Positions 43,279 through 52,361 of a DNA stretch of 64,000 nucleotides are shown here, in pieces. The translations under genes were made by a program, and so were the position numbers. The DNA comes from Synechococcus sp. PCC 7336 (GTDB lineage: Bacteria; Cyanobacteriota; Cyanobacteriia; Thermostichales; PCC-7336), in NCBI RefSeq assembly GCF_000332275.1, contig NZ_CM001776.1:1659268-1723267 (forward strand), given 5' to 3'. Position 1 is the first letter of the stretch; each line of letters opens with the position of its first letter. The notes under the pieces were generated by a model. That model worked only from the letters and a program-made list of their open reading frames with translations, ran no database searches and was not told where the DNA came from.

Positions 43279-45051
43279 TTACATGACAAATTGCCGAGAA
43301 TGGAAATCGGCATAGCGCCCCTTCCGGGCCAAGAGCTCCTCGTGTTGCCCCGATTCCACCACCTGTCCCCCTTCCAAGACCAAAATGCGATCGGCTTCTC
43401 GAACGGTGGAGAGACGGTGGGCAATGACGAACACAGTACGGCGGTGCATCAAGCGGTTGAGGGCTTCTTGCACCAGCGCTTCCGATTCGTTGTCGAGGGC
43501 AGAGGTGGCTTCATCCAGAACCAAGATTTTGGGATCGAGCAACACAGCTCGCGCGATCGCCAATCGCTGTCGCTGGCCCCCCGACAGATTCACCCCCCTT
43601 TCCCCCACTAATGTGTGATAGCCATCGGGGAGTGCGGCAATGAATTCGTGGGCATTGGCCACTTCAGCCGCCCGTCGTACCGCAGCCAGATCGAACTGGG
43701 TGCGACCGTAGGCAATGTTTTGGGCAATGGTGCCAGAAAACAGGACGGTCTCTTGGGGCACGATGCCAATTTGTCGGCGCAGGCTGCGTAGGGTGACGGA
43801 GGCGATATCGATGCCATCCAGCAAAATTCTGCCCTGCTGCGGATCGTAAAAGCGGGGGATGAGATTGACGAGGGTGGTTTTCCCCGCTCCTGAAGACCCC
43901 ACCAGTGCGATCGCCTGTCCGGGGGCAACTGAGAGATCGAGCTGTTTGAGCACGGGACGATCGGGGGCGTAACCAAATGACACGCGCTCGAACTCGACGC
44001 GACCGCGCACGGGAGGCAACACCCGAGCTGCGGGGCAATCGAACACTTGCGCTTTGACATCCAGCAACTCGAAGATGCGATCGACAGAGGCTTGTCCCTG
44101 TTTGAGTTCGCTGTAGTTGCTGGTAATCAGCACGATCGGATCGATCAGCAGGGCCACGCCCGCCAAAAAACCCAAAAACTCGCTGCCAGTTAAATGCGTT
44201 TGGCTAATTTGCCATGCCCCCAACCAAAACACTAACAACACGCTCAGAGCGTAGAGAAATCCCACCACTGGATACTGCACGGCTTTGACATGCTCGGTGC
44301 GAAAGCGAGCTTCGCGATTTTTTTCGGCAATTTGGCTGAAGCGCGCCACTTCGTAAGCTTCGGCGGCGAAGGCGCGGATGGTGCGAATGCCGCCGAATAC
44401 TTCTGTCAAGAGGGCTGACAGGTCGGAGACGCGATCTTGGCTGCGACGGGCACTGGCCAATAGGCGATCGCCAAACCAGCCGATTAACACCCCCATCAGC
44501 GGAGCCACCAATAGGGTGGCTGCCGTTAAGGCGAGATTGAGATAAAACATATAGGCCAACACTGACAGAATCGTCAGTACGCTGGGGATCGACTGGTGGA
44601 AAAACTTGTGAACGACTTCCCCCAGGCGATCGAAATCTTCAGTCATGCGATAGGCTAAATCCCCCGTGCGGGTTGTGGCAAAATAATCTAAATCGAGGGT
44701 GTGGAGATGGGCGTAAACCCGCTGGCGCACTTCCAACACCACCTGCAGCGAGGCCCGCGCCATCAGGGAATCCTGACCGTATTGAAACGCCCCCCGCACC
44801 ACAAACACGACGAGCGCAAATGCCGCCAGTCCCGCGATCGCTCGCACGTCTCCCTGCCCGATCGACTCCGACATCCATTGCACCATCTGGGCCAGTAGGG
44901 GCATCGTGAGCACGAAGCCCAACGTACACCCCAAAGCCAATGCAAACATGCGGCTGTGGGGCAACAGGTAAGGAAGTAATCGTCGGTAATTTCGAGTCAA
45001 AGACGTTTGGCCAAAGCAAAGGCAGCATCGAGTATGCCGTAGTGCTTTCAC
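43279..45051 (-). CDS. ABC exporter, fused membrane and ATPase domains (MsbA-like)
   Basis: A 590-residue half-transporter that works as a homodimer to move lipids or other amphipathic compounds. Six membrane spans occupy roughly residues 35-330 (for example FALALGCTLGFVLTMPLLA, GLAAFALVVFVVRGAFQY, VLTILSVLAYMFYLNLALTAATLLVAPLM). The ATPase domain has GSSGAGKTTLVN (Walker A), QETVLFSGTI (Q loop), LSGGQRQRLAIARAVL (signature) and ILVLDEATSALD (Walker B). The first codon called is a GTG at 45051; a later start near residue 18-20 (TTG) is equally likely, because the first residues (MKALRHTRCCLCFGQ) do not look like the usual ABC start. It ends 163 bases before the acidic HTH gene. No substrate is visible. 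Confidence 0.9.
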   Translation of the reverse strand: MKALRHTRCCLCFGQTSLTRNYRRLLPYLLPHSRMFALALGCTLGFVLTMPLLAQMVQWMSESIGQGDVRAIAGLAAFALVVFVVRGAFQYGQDSLMARASLQVVLEVRQRVYAHLHTLDLDYFATTRTGDLAYRMTEDFDRLGEVVHKFFHQSIPSVLTILSVLAYMFYLNLALTAATLLVAPLMGVLIGWFGDRLLASARRSQDRVSDLSALLTEVFGGIRTIRAFAAEAYEVARFSQIAEKNREARFRTEHVKAVQYPVVGFLYALSVLLVFWLGAWQISQTHLTGSEFLGFLAGVALLIDPIVLITSNYSELKQGQASVDRIFELLDVKAQVFDCPAARVLPPVRGRVEFERVSFGYAPDRPVLKQLDLSVAPGQAIALVGSSGAGKTTLVNLIPRFYDPQQGRILLDGIDIASVTLRSLRRQIGIVPQETVLFSGTIAQNIAYGRTQFDLAAVRRAAEVANAHEFIAALPDGYHTLVGERGVNLSGGQRQRLAIARAVLLDPKILVLDEATSALDNESEALVQEALNRLMHRRTVFVIAHRLSTVREADRILVLEGGQVVESGQHEELLARKGRYADFHSRQFVM

Positions 45052-45505
45052 CCTACGATTTGATGTTGCAGCCTGACAAGCTCGGGGGGCAGCTAACTGT
45101 TCTGCGATTGGCCTCGTCCTGCCTTCCGACTCAGGCTGGAGAACAGGTAGGGGTTGCCCTTGAATCCTCGCAAGCTTATTTAATCAATTGCTACCAAAAT
45201 CCTAACCAAGAGCAGTCATTCTTTCAGATGATTTTTAAGAGACGATCGAAATCTTAAATTAATGGGCTAACCACCCGAGGTTTTGCGCCAACCGCTTAAT
45301 TTATCTATGTGTCGAAGTTGTCTGCGCCGATGTGTGTCGGATATTTTGCGCTCTGTAGATTAGTGATAAAGAGATGTAGTGATAAAGAGATGAGCCGAAA
45401 CCAAACAGACAAGAAGATTAAATGATTTAGTGGATTGCCGAATTGTTGGGAATAAGTCACTAGGATTGGGGAAACGGATAGAGAAGATGGCAGAAGTGCA
45501 CGATT
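45052..45505. other. Non-coding stretch upstream of the small coiled-coil gene
   Basis: No protein gene is supported. It starts a 3.05 kb interval (44842-47881) without a HIP1 octamer. A 16-bp tandem duplication lies at 45361-45392. I see no known RNA family. Confidence 0.45.
45361..45392. repeat. 16-bp tandem duplication
   Basis: TAGTGATAAAGAGATG is repeated directly twice (45361-45376 and 45377-45392). It lies 114 bases upstream of the small coiled-coil gene and may be a polymerase slip or a duplicated binding site. Confidence 0.9.
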
Positions 45506-45850
45506 ATGGAATACTTACAGCAAGAACGAGTGAGTGAACTGCAGCAGCAGCTAGAACTGCTGAAGCAATCGATCGAGCGACTTCCAGCCGCAGTGGTAGC
45601 AGAATTACAGACCCAAGCCATTCAGCCTCCCGCACCGATCCTTTCGACCGGCATGCAATATGGTTCGGCTGAAGAAATGCAGGGAATTTTGCTCGATGAG
45701 GACATGACTGCAGAACGGCAAGCCCGAACGGCTGTCAGCCAAGCGATGCTGCCCGAAGCACAAATTCAGCGACTCACCGCCCAGTTGACAGCAGCTTACA
45801 ACCGCATTGCTGCCTTAGAGGAGCAACTGCTATCGCAGCGATTGCAGTAG
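45506..45850 (+). CDS. Hypothetical small coiled-coil protein
   Basis: A 114-residue protein without membrane span or Cys. Residues 1-30 (QERVSELQQQLELLKQSI) and the C-terminus (LTAQLTAAYNRIAALEEQLL) have heptad spacing, indicating two coiled-coil helices flanking a Pro-rich middle (IQPPAPILSTGMQYG). I do not recognise it. The ATG at 45506 is followed by clean codons; no strong ribosome-binding site is obvious. A terminator-like hairpin follows at 45881. A gene of this length with a regular structure is plausible but unproven. Confidence 0.5.
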   Translation: MEYLQQERVSELQQQLELLKQSIERLPAAVVAELQTQAIQPPAPILSTGMQYGSAEEMQGILLDEDMTAERQARTAVSQAMLPEAQIQRLTAQLTAAYNRIAALEEQLLSQRLQ

Positions 45851-45880
45851 TTCGAGCCCGCTAACCACCAGCAAGACTCG

Positions 45881-45922
45881 AGTGCCGACCGACATTAGTT
45901 CGGGGCGGCACTATTTCTTTAG
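45881..45922 (+). terminator. Probable terminator after the small coiled-coil gene
   Basis: AGTGCCG and CGGCACT pair, with an inner CCGA and TCGG pair, followed by ATTTCTTTA. The T run is interrupted, so efficiency is uncertain. Confidence 0.6.
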
Positions 45923-46132
45923 GTGCAGAACGGCAATTGACGTCCGCGAGGGGGCCTGGTTCAACTCAGGGTTATACCTCCGGCGCAAGCAGTTGGTGCG
46001 ATCGGTGTAATCTGAATGCTTGTCGTTATCGCAGCGAATGAAATCAGCCCCTTTAGCTTCTTAGAGCACTCCAACCGAATCGATATCTCTATTATGCTAA
46101 ATCACAATTAACTTAAATCCTCTAGAGGTTCT

Positions 46133-47707
46133 ATGCGAAAACTTAGAATTGGAATCATCGACATTCTGGGTAGAAAGCCAATCAGCACAGTATACGCACG
46201 GGTTATGCGTGCTAATTTCGCGAGTATTATGCCACAGGTGCTTGCTGTTTGGTGCGAAGCGGAGGGGCATGATGTTTTTTTGGCTTACCATAATAGCTAT
46301 CAGACTATGACTGAGCCTCTTCCAGAGAAGCTGGATGTGGTCTTTATCAGTTCTTTTACCCAGTCTGCACAAGTTGCTTATGCCTTAAGTAATTTATTTC
46401 GTACCAAAGGGGCTCTGACAGTCCTGGGAGGACCCCACGCCCGAAGTTATCCAGAGGATACTGCAAAATATTTCGATTATGTACTGGGGTTCACCGACCA
46501 GCAAGTGGTTAATAATGTGTTGCAAGATCTGACACAGCATCGTCCGCTGGGAATGTATCTTTCAGCAACGCAGCAACCGAAACAGCTTCCGGGGGTACGT
46601 CAACGCTGGAAGTACATCGACCGGATTTTGCAAAAAGCGCCCTGGTTGAAGATGGTTGCGGCGATCGGTAGCTTTGGGTGTCCTTATACCTGTCACTTCT
46701 GCACGGACTCTACCGTTCCCTATCAACCCCTCGATTTTGAGGAGATAAAAGCAGATCTGCGCTTCTTGCTCAAAACCTTCAAGTCCCCCATTGTTGCTTG
46801 GCACGATCCGAACTTTGGCGTTCGTTTTAATGATTATCTAAGTGCTATTGAGGAAGCTGCTCCCCCAGGTAGTATTAGATTTATAGCAGAGAGTTCCCTA
46901 TCGCTCCTCAATGAGGATAACATTAAACGCCTGAAGAAAAATGGCTTTCTGGCCATCTTGCCAGGAATTGAGTCGTGGTACGAGATGGGCTACAAAACAC
47001 GAGCTGGGAAGAGAAATGGGCTGGAGAAAGTTCATCAAGTTGCCGATCAGATTAATACGATCCTTGGCCATCTGTCCTACCTCCAGAGTAACTTGATTCT
47101 CGGTCTCGATTGTGACTATGGCTCGGAGCCCTTTGAACTGACGAAACATTATCTCGATCTGACCCCTGGTAATATTCCCGGCTTTTCAGTCTTAACTTCC
47201 TTTGGGCGCAGTGCTCCAGTCAATCTGGAATATCAACGACAAAACCGCATTCTTCCTATCCCTTTTCACTTCCTGAATAACAACACCATGAATATTCGAC
47301 CCAAACACTATACCTGGATCGAATTTTACAACCTCACGATCGATCTTCGGGAATATGCCTTCTCCTATCCAATGATTTACAAGCGTGTCTCAGCCACTAA
47401 ATCCCCAACTCCCAAGCTCATAAAACTCTTCCAGAGTCTATCCGACAGGAGTAAAGTCAAATACCTTAAAGAAGTCCGCCGTAGGCTTGAGGAAGACAAG
47501 CAATTCTGCGCTTTCTTCGAGCAGGAGACAGAGGAAATTCCTGTATTCTTTGTTGAGCAAATCAAAAAAGATCTGGGTCCTCTCTGGGAGTGGCTACCCG
47601 AAGGTGCGCTTTACCATGATGCTTACGCCTATCTTAAAACCGAAAACACCCCAGATCCCGATCTTGTGAGAGTAAGCCGCAGCCAGCTTCCCCCCAGAAG
47701 TTCGTAA
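46133..47707 (+). CDS. B12-binding-type radical SAM protein of unknown substrate
   Basis: A 524-residue protein. The N-terminal 130 residues (MRKLRIGIIDILGRKPISTV, DVVFISSFTQSAQVAYALS, VLGGPHARSYPED) form a Rossmann-like region like those that bind cobalamin in radical SAM enzymes. The [4Fe-4S] cluster motif CxxxCxxC is in IGSFGCPYTCHFCTD; the TIM-barrel half continues with ESSLSLLNEDNIKRLKKNGF and LPGIESWYEMGYKTRAGKRN. No clear DxHxxG B12 motif is seen in the first domain, so cofactor use there is uncertain. The C-terminal 150 residues are unassigned. No HIP1 site lies within it and it is richer in A+T than nearby genes, suggesting recent transfer. A transposase-like remnant follows directly, and the last residues (SRSQLPPRSS) may come from that join. 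Confidence 0.85.
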   Translation: MRKLRIGIIDILGRKPISTVYARVMRANFASIMPQVLAVWCEAEGHDVFLAYHNSYQTMTEPLPEKLDVVFISSFTQSAQVAYALSNLFRTKGALTVLGGPHARSYPEDTAKYFDYVLGFTDQQVVNNVLQDLTQHRPLGMYLSATQQPKQLPGVRQRWKYIDRILQKAPWLKMVAAIGSFGCPYTCHFCTDSTVPYQPLDFEEIKADLRFLLKTFKSPIVAWHDPNFGVRFNDYLSAIEEAAPPGSIRFIAESSLSLLNEDNIKRLKKNGFLAILPGIESWYEMGYKTRAGKRNGLEKVHQVADQINTILGHLSYLQSNLILGLDCDYGSEPFELTKHYLDLTPGNIPGFSVLTSFGRSAPVNLEYQRQNRILPIPFHFLNNNTMNIRPKHYTWIEFYNLTIDLREYAFSYPMIYKRVSATKSPTPKLIKLFQSLSDRSKVKYLKEVRRRLEEDKQFCAFFEQETEEIPVFFVEQIKKDLGPLWEWLPEGALYHDAYAYLKTENTPDPDLVRVSRSQLPPRSS

Positions 47708-47717
47708 AGTGATTGCC

Positions 47718-47834
47718 ATGCAGGCGCTCTCGAAATCAGAACCGATTAGCCATCTAGCAGCAGAGCTGCAGGTCAGCCGGAAATTCGTCTACTTTTTCCT
47801 GCGCAAGACATTGAACCGTGCCCGCGAGGGTTAA
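47718..47834 (+). pseudogene. Transposase-like helix-turn-helix remnant
   Basis: A 38-codon frame reading MQALSKSEPISHLAAELQVS and RKFVYFFLRKTLNRAREG before a stop. Similar helix-turn-helix starts (QSESVSHLAxxLxVSRKFVY-type) open a family of cyanobacterial transposase-related proteins. In-frame codons upstream read PEVRKVIA, so the frame continues in front of the ATG, and the true family continues well past the stop seen here. It is therefore a truncated 5' part. It begins 10 bases after the radical SAM stop, at the edge of the HIP1-free interval. Confidence 0.5.
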
Positions 47835-47888
47835 CGAACTCGCGACTCGTCTCAATCCGTACTAGCGAAAATATAAGCTGCGCGATCG

Positions 47889-48470
47889 CTAGAAGGCATC
47901 GGCAGCCATTTGGGTTGGTTTTTGTTTGAGATCGCGCAAAAACTCGCGTAACTCCTGCTCGTCTAATTGTTGGCGCGACTGCTTGCCAAAGCGCTTTTTG
48001 AGGTAATTGCGTCCTTCTTTCGGCCCCCAGCCAATGCGGGTGAGTTCCACATCAGTTTGGGCGATTAATTCGGATAGATCTTCGAGTTCGAGCTCTGGGA
48101 GAGGAGAAGGGGCCGGCGAGGGTTCTGGGGTTGAAGGGGTGGGGGCAGACCAACTGGTCGGAGGCTCACCTGCATAATTGGCGGTATTGCCGTTGGCTGG
48201 AGGGGTGGGCATGGCGGATGGAGCGATCGCCGGAGCCGCCACAGTGCCCAGAGTCAGAGGAGTAGAGCCATCTAAGCCCGCCACTCTGAGTGCCCGCTGA
48301 ATGGCGGCATCTTCCGCGTCTTCTACAGTGGTGGAGCCCGCAATCCCGCTACCGAGCGTAACTTGGTTGACAATCGCCTGCGCTCGCACGATATACAGCC
48401 CTTCTTCCACCCTCAGCAGATCGGTGACGATGCTGCCCCAAGGATGGCGATCTCGAAATGTCGAAAGCAT
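47889..48470 (-). CDS. Conserved hypothetical protein with a Pro-rich middle
   Basis: A 193-residue protein with two regions joined by a Pro/Ser/Ala-rich linker of about 60 residues (APSAMPTPPANGNTA, PTPSTPEPSPAPSPLPE). The N-terminal part (VEEGLYIVRAQAIVNQVTLGSGIAGSTTVEDAEDAAIQRAL) has a strand-turn-helix pattern that recalls Rad52/ssDNA-annealing domains, but I cannot confirm that. The C-terminal domain (VELTRIGWGPKEGRNYLKKR, then DEQELREFLRDL) looks helical. It is probably a cyanobacterial protein with DNA-related use; this is a guess. Start ATG at 48470. It is separated from minE by 143 bases on the same strand. Confidence 0.65.
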   Translation of the reverse strand: MLSTFRDRHPWGSIVTDLLRVEEGLYIVRAQAIVNQVTLGSGIAGSTTVEDAEDAAIQRALRVAGLDGSTPLTLGTVAAPAIAPSAMPTPPANGNTANYAGEPPTSWSAPTPSTPEPSPAPSPLPELELEDLSELIAQTDVELTRIGWGPKEGRNYLKKRFGKQSRQQLDEQELREFLRDLKQKPTQMAADAF

Positions 48471-48613
48471 AGATCGACCGTCAGTATTGCACCCACTGCC
48501 ACCATTGTGACGCTCGCGACAGCCAAGGGCAACCGCTGTTAACCAAGCTTACTAAGGCGGCAAGCTGGGGGAGTTCTAACCATTGGGGTGACGACCTCAG
48601 CCAGCCATGACTT

Positions 48614-48907
48614 CTAGCGGGACGGGTCGGAGATCGCAGCGCGCGAAGACTTGACTCTGCGGATGGGGAAATTGGCAATTAGCGCAGTGGTGCCCGATTG
48701 TGAAGCCAAATTGAACTCGAACCCTTCTCGATCGAGCTCGACGTATTTGGAGAGCACCCCCATAATTTCTTCGCACATCGATTCGAGAGCTGCAGGACTG
48801 AGTTGGGCGCGATCGTAAGCCAGCACAAATTTGAGCCGATCTTTCGCGGTCGACCGGCTACTTTTGTTGCTGCGCGCAAATAGCTGCTCTAAAAACTCGA
48901 ATAACAT
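48614..48907 (-). CDS. minE: Cell division topological specificity factor MinE
   Basis: MinE displaces MinD from the membrane and, by oscillation, restricts division to mid-cell. The 97-residue protein has an N-terminal anti-MinCD helix (MLFEFLEQLFARSNKSS, KDRLKFVLAYDRAQLSP) and the dimerising topological domain (MCEEIMGVLSKYVELDRE, FEFNLASQSGTTALIANFPI). Length is normal. The start is the ATG at 48907, 31 bases after minD. The C-terminus (RRVKSSRAAISDPSR) is basic. The gene is last in minC-minD-minE. Confidence 0.95.
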   Translation of the reverse strand: MLFEFLEQLFARSNKSSRSTAKDRLKFVLAYDRAQLSPAALESMCEEIMGVLSKYVELDREGFEFNLASQSGTTALIANFPIRRVKSSRAAISDPSR

Positions 48908-48938
48908 GGCTCAGTCACTGACGAAGGGAATTCGGGTA

Positions 48939-49745
48939 CTACTTATTCAATGTATTCAAAAATCGTTTAAAGCGGGTTACCAAAGTGTCATTTAAATTCG
49001 CGACATCTAAAAATGGGACTTTCTCCCCTTCCAAACGTTTACCAATATTGGAAAAGGCAACTGCAGCATGGGTAGGCTGTGGCGAAAGTACCATCGGTTC
49101 GCCATTGTTGGTAGAAACAATCACTTCGCTATCTTCTGGCACCACACCTAGCAGAGGAATGGAGAGAATTTCTACGACATCTTCTACTGACATCATATTG
49201 TTAGCGTTGATCATTTCGGGGCGAATGCGATTGACCACCAGTTGCGCTGCATAAATTTGGGCGGCTTCCAGCAGCCCAATCACGCGATCGGCATCCCGCA
49301 CGGCAGAGATATCGGGGGTGGTGACAATAATGGCTTCACTCGCCTTGACGATCGCATTTTGGAACCCCTGTTCGATCCCGGCAGGACAATCGATCAAGAC
49401 ATAATCGCACCGGGGAGCCAACTGCTCGATCAAGTCTCCCATTTGTTCGACCGATACCGCCGTTTTGTCGCGGGACTGAGCGGCAGGCATCAAGCTCAAA
49501 TTGGGGTTGCGGCGATCTTTGACTAGGGCTTGATCTAAACGGCAATCGCCATTGATGACATCAATGGCAGTATAGACAACGCGATTTTCTAGTCCCAGTA
49601 ACAGATCGAGGTTGCGCAGGCCAAAGTCGGCATCTAACAACGCGACTTTCTTCCCCGCGCGTGCTAGAGCCGCACCAATATTCGCTGTGGTGGTGGTTTT
49701 ACCCACTCCACCTTTACCCGATGTCACAACAATGATGCGGGTCAT
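48939..49745 (-). CDS. minD: Septum site-determining ATPase MinD
   Basis: MinD is the membrane-binding ATPase that recruits MinC. The deviant Walker A is GKGGVGKTTTTANIG, the Walker B-like region LLDADFGLRNLDLLLG and the switch IDCPAGIEQGFQNA. The C-terminal amphipathic helix, VTRFKRFLNTLNK, is the membrane anchor. At 268 residues it is normal. Its start ATG overlaps the minC stop by four bases (ATGA), showing translational coupling. It is followed by minE. Confidence 0.97.
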   Translation of the reverse strand: MTRIIVVTSGKGGVGKTTTTANIGAALARAGKKVALLDADFGLRNLDLLLGLENRVVYTAIDVINGDCRLDQALVKDRRNPNLSLMPAAQSRDKTAVSVEQMGDLIEQLAPRCDYVLIDCPAGIEQGFQNAIVKASEAIIVTTPDISAVRDADRVIGLLEAAQIYAAQLVVNRIRPEMINANNMMSVEDVVEILSIPLLGVVPEDSEVIVSTNNGEPMVLSPQPTHAAVAFSNIGKRLEGEKVPFLDVANLNDTLVTRFKRFLNTLNK

Positions 49746-50437
49746 ATAGCTCTCCGCAAGTACTCCGATACGCTCGATATACAGATGACTTCATCTTCGA
49801 GATAGGCCACTTCGGGGCTGGGAAATGGCGCCGCCCCCTCGGGGGCGCGGGCGACGCGATTGGCAATGCGCAACTGAGTGGGCATTAGGGACAATGCCAT
49901 AATGGTTGCGTCCTGCGAGCCGCCAGCCCCCGCATGGGCCACCCCCCGCAATCGCCCCCATACCAAGATGTCGCCTCCGGCGAAAACCTCGCCGCCAGGA
50001 TTGATATCCCCCACGATCGCCACCGACCCACCGTGCTGGATGGCTGTACCCGATCGAATGGTGGTTTTGAGATAGAGGGTGTTGGCATAGTCTCCATTCG
50101 CGGCCAGAGGCGCTAGGGGTGGGGTTTGCTCAACAGAATAACCCAACTCTACGGCGGCGATCGCCGTTTGTCGATTATCGGTTTGCACGCGATACAACCC
50201 CAAGTTGCGAGTGGCTGCCAGAGCGGCGATCGCCTGCAGTCGCTGAGTATCGAGCTGCCAGCCTCCCGCCCAGAGGGTGAGTAAAGCGCTGCCCGAATTC
50301 AGGTGCTGAAAGCCTTTAAAGCGCACGCTCACCTGCTGCCACAGCTCCGACCAAGCGCGGTCCGGCACGGGCAAGTGCAGGTGCAACCCGGAACTGTCTG
50401 CACGGAGATAAACCTGCTCTGGTGGCGCACTTAGCAC
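49742..50437 (-). CDS. minC: Septum site-determining protein MinC
   Basis: MinC inhibits FtsZ assembly. The 231-residue protein has a weakly conserved N-terminal half and the beta-helical C-terminal domain with RSGTAIQHGGSVAIVGDINP, GGEVFAGGDILVWGRLRGVA and HAGAGGSQDATIMALSL, the family signature. The start is a GTG at 50437. It overlaps minD by four bases. Its stop at 49742 and minD order give a typical minCDE operon transcribed leftward; the divergent UbiD gene begins 110 bases upstream. Confidence 0.93.
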   Translation of the reverse strand: MLSAPPEQVYLRADSSGLHLHLPVPDRAWSELWQQVSVRFKGFQHLNSGSALLTLWAGGWQLDTQRLQAIAALAATRNLGLYRVQTDNRQTAIAAVELGYSVEQTPPLAPLAANGDYANTLYLKTTIRSGTAIQHGGSVAIVGDINPGGEVFAGGDILVWGRLRGVAHAGAGGSQDATIMALSLMPTQLRIANRVARAPEGAAPFPSPEVAYLEDEVICISSVSEYLRRAI

Positions 50438-50547
50438 GGCGACCTATTCCAAACCCAATCGAACTTGAATGGTAGCATCCTCTTTCAAAGTCCCTGCTGG
50501 ACTTCAATAATAGTTATGCTTGAGGAATCGTTCATAAAACTTCACTG

Positions 50548-52056
50548 ATGGCCCGAGACCTACGCGGATTTTTGCGACTATTGGACCAGCGGGGCCAACT
50601 CCATCGCGTCACGGCAGCGGTCGATCCCGATTTAGAGATTGCAGAAATTAGCAACCGCATGCTGGCTGTTGGCGGTCCGGTGCTGCTGTTCGAGCAAGTG
50701 AAGGGATCGCCCTATCCAGTGGCGGTGAACCTACTGGGCACCTTGGAACGGGTGTGCTGGGCGATGAATATGGAGAGGCCCGCAGAACTGGAAGAGCTGG
50801 GTAAAAAGTTAGGTATGTTGCAGCAGCCGAAGCCGCCCAAAAAACTGTCGCAGGCGGTTGAGTTCGGCAAGGTTCTATTTGATGTTTTAAGAGCCAAGCC
50901 CGGTCGCGACTGGCTGCCGCCCTGTCAACAAGAGGTGGTAATGGGGGAGGCCCTCGATCTGAATGCGATCCCCACGATTCGCCCCTATGCGGGGGATGCG
51001 GGCAGGATTGTGACACTGGGGCTGGCGATCACCAAAGACTGCGAAACCGGCATTCCCAATGTGGGGGTCTATCGCCTGCAGTTGCAGTCCGAGAGCACGA
51101 TGACAGTCCATTGGCTGTCCGTGCGGGGGGGGGCTCGCCACCTGCGCAAGGCAACTGAACGGGGGCAAAAGTTGGAGATCGCGATCGCCCTCGGCGTCGA
51201 TCCCCTCATCATTATGGCGGCTGCCACACCGATCCCCGTTGACTTATCCGAGTGGCTCTTTGCCGGTCTTTACGGCGGTTCGGGGGTCAAATTGACAAAG
51301 TGCAAAACCCTCGATCTGGAAGTTCCTGCCGAGGCCGAGTTTATTTTAGAGGGCACGATCGCCCCTGGCGAAGTTCTGCCTGACGGTCCGTTTGGGGATC
51401 ACATGGGCTACTACGGCGGCGTGGAAGATTCCCCCTTGGTGCGCTTCCACTGCATGACCCACCGTCGCGAGCCGGTCTATCTCACCACCTTCAGCGGTCG
51501 CCCCCCCAAAGAAGAGGCGTTAATGGCGATCGCCCTCAACCGCATCTATACGCCCATCCTGAGGCAGCAGGTTTCCGAGATTGTCGATTTCTTCCTGCCA
51601 ATGGAAGCCTTAAGCTACAAGGCAGCGATCATTTCTATCGACAAAGCCTATCCCGGCCAAGCCCGCCGCGCCGCCTTGGCATTTTGGAGTGCGCTGCCAC
51701 AGTTTACCTACACCAAGTTCGTGATTGTGGTGGATAAAACCATCAACATTCGCGATCCCCGACAGGTGGTCTGGGCAATGACCTCCAAAGTGGACCCGGT
51801 CCGAGATGTGTTCATCCTGCCGGAAACCCCCTTCGATACGCTCGATTTTGCCAGTGAAAAGATTGGTTTGGGCGGTCGTATGGGGATCGATGCCACGACG
51901 AAGATTCCGCCGGAAACGGACCACCCGTGGGGCGAGCCGCTAGAGTCGGATGCGGATGTGGCGGCAAGGGTCGATCGCCGCTGGGCTGAATACGGCCTCG
52001 CCGATCTCGATCTGGGGGCAGTCGATCCCAATCTATTTGGGTACGACATTCGTTAA
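50548..52056 (+). CDS. UbiD-family decarboxylase
   Basis: A 502-residue member of the UbiD family, which decarboxylates aromatic or unsaturated acids with prenylated FMN. Family segments include MARDLRGFLRLLDQRGQLHR at the N-terminus, GGPVLLFEQVKGSPYPVAVN, and the core PDGPFGDHMGYYGGVEDSPL, which carries the conserved Glu-Arg-Glu region, then RFHCMTHRREPVYL and TFSGRPPKEEALM. The C-terminal TSKVDPVRDVFILPETPFDTLD and LGGRMGIDATTKIPPE are typical. In cyanobacteria one member takes part in plastoquinone or related quinone synthesis; the substrate here is inferred at best. Start ATG at 50548. It is divergent from minC and followed by a MITE-like element. Confidence 0.92.
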   Translation: MARDLRGFLRLLDQRGQLHRVTAAVDPDLEIAEISNRMLAVGGPVLLFEQVKGSPYPVAVNLLGTLERVCWAMNMERPAELEELGKKLGMLQQPKPPKKLSQAVEFGKVLFDVLRAKPGRDWLPPCQQEVVMGEALDLNAIPTIRPYAGDAGRIVTLGLAITKDCETGIPNVGVYRLQLQSESTMTVHWLSVRGGARHLRKATERGQKLEIAIALGVDPLIIMAAATPIPVDLSEWLFAGLYGGSGVKLTKCKTLDLEVPAEAEFILEGTIAPGEVLPDGPFGDHMGYYGGVEDSPLVRFHCMTHRREPVYLTTFSGRPPKEEALMAIALNRIYTPILRQQVSEIVDFFLPMEALSYKAAIISIDKAYPGQARRAALAFWSALPQFTYTKFVIVVDKTINIRDPRQVVWAMTSKVDPVRDVFILPETPFDTLDFASEKIGLGGRMGIDATTKIPPETDHPWGEPLESDADVAARVDRRWAEYGLADLDLGAVDPNLFGYDIR

Positions 52057-52138
52057 CCTGAGGGGCGATCGATCTTGCTATTTCTGAGGGAGATTGGCTT
52101 TGGGCCGAAAGCAGACCTCTGAAAGGCGTTCTGGATTG

Positions 52139-52286
52139 TTGCACAGCCCCCTAAATCCCCCATTCTGGGGGACTTGTCTACAATACTGGCGTGGCTTTGA
52201 GAGATTGGGATCGAGATTGCTGCGAACGAAGTAGAGACTTATCCGCAAGTCCCCCACTGGTGGGGGATTTAGGGGGCCGAGTGCAA
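52139..52286. mobile_element. MITE-like element with terminal inverted repeats
   Basis: The 148-bp element begins TTGCACAGCCCCCTAAATCC and ends, in inverse orientation, with the complement of TTGCACTCGGCCCCCTAAAT. Each end also contains its own CCCCCA...TGGGGG hairpin. It holds no reading frame. This is a typical non-autonomous element of cyanobacteria. Target-site duplication cannot be decided by eye. Confidence 0.75.
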
Positions 52287-52361
52287 GGTATAACAAGCAG
52301 CTCGGGCATTGCAGAACAACTATTCCTCTACAATCCCGATCGCCGCTTGAAATTGCGTCAA

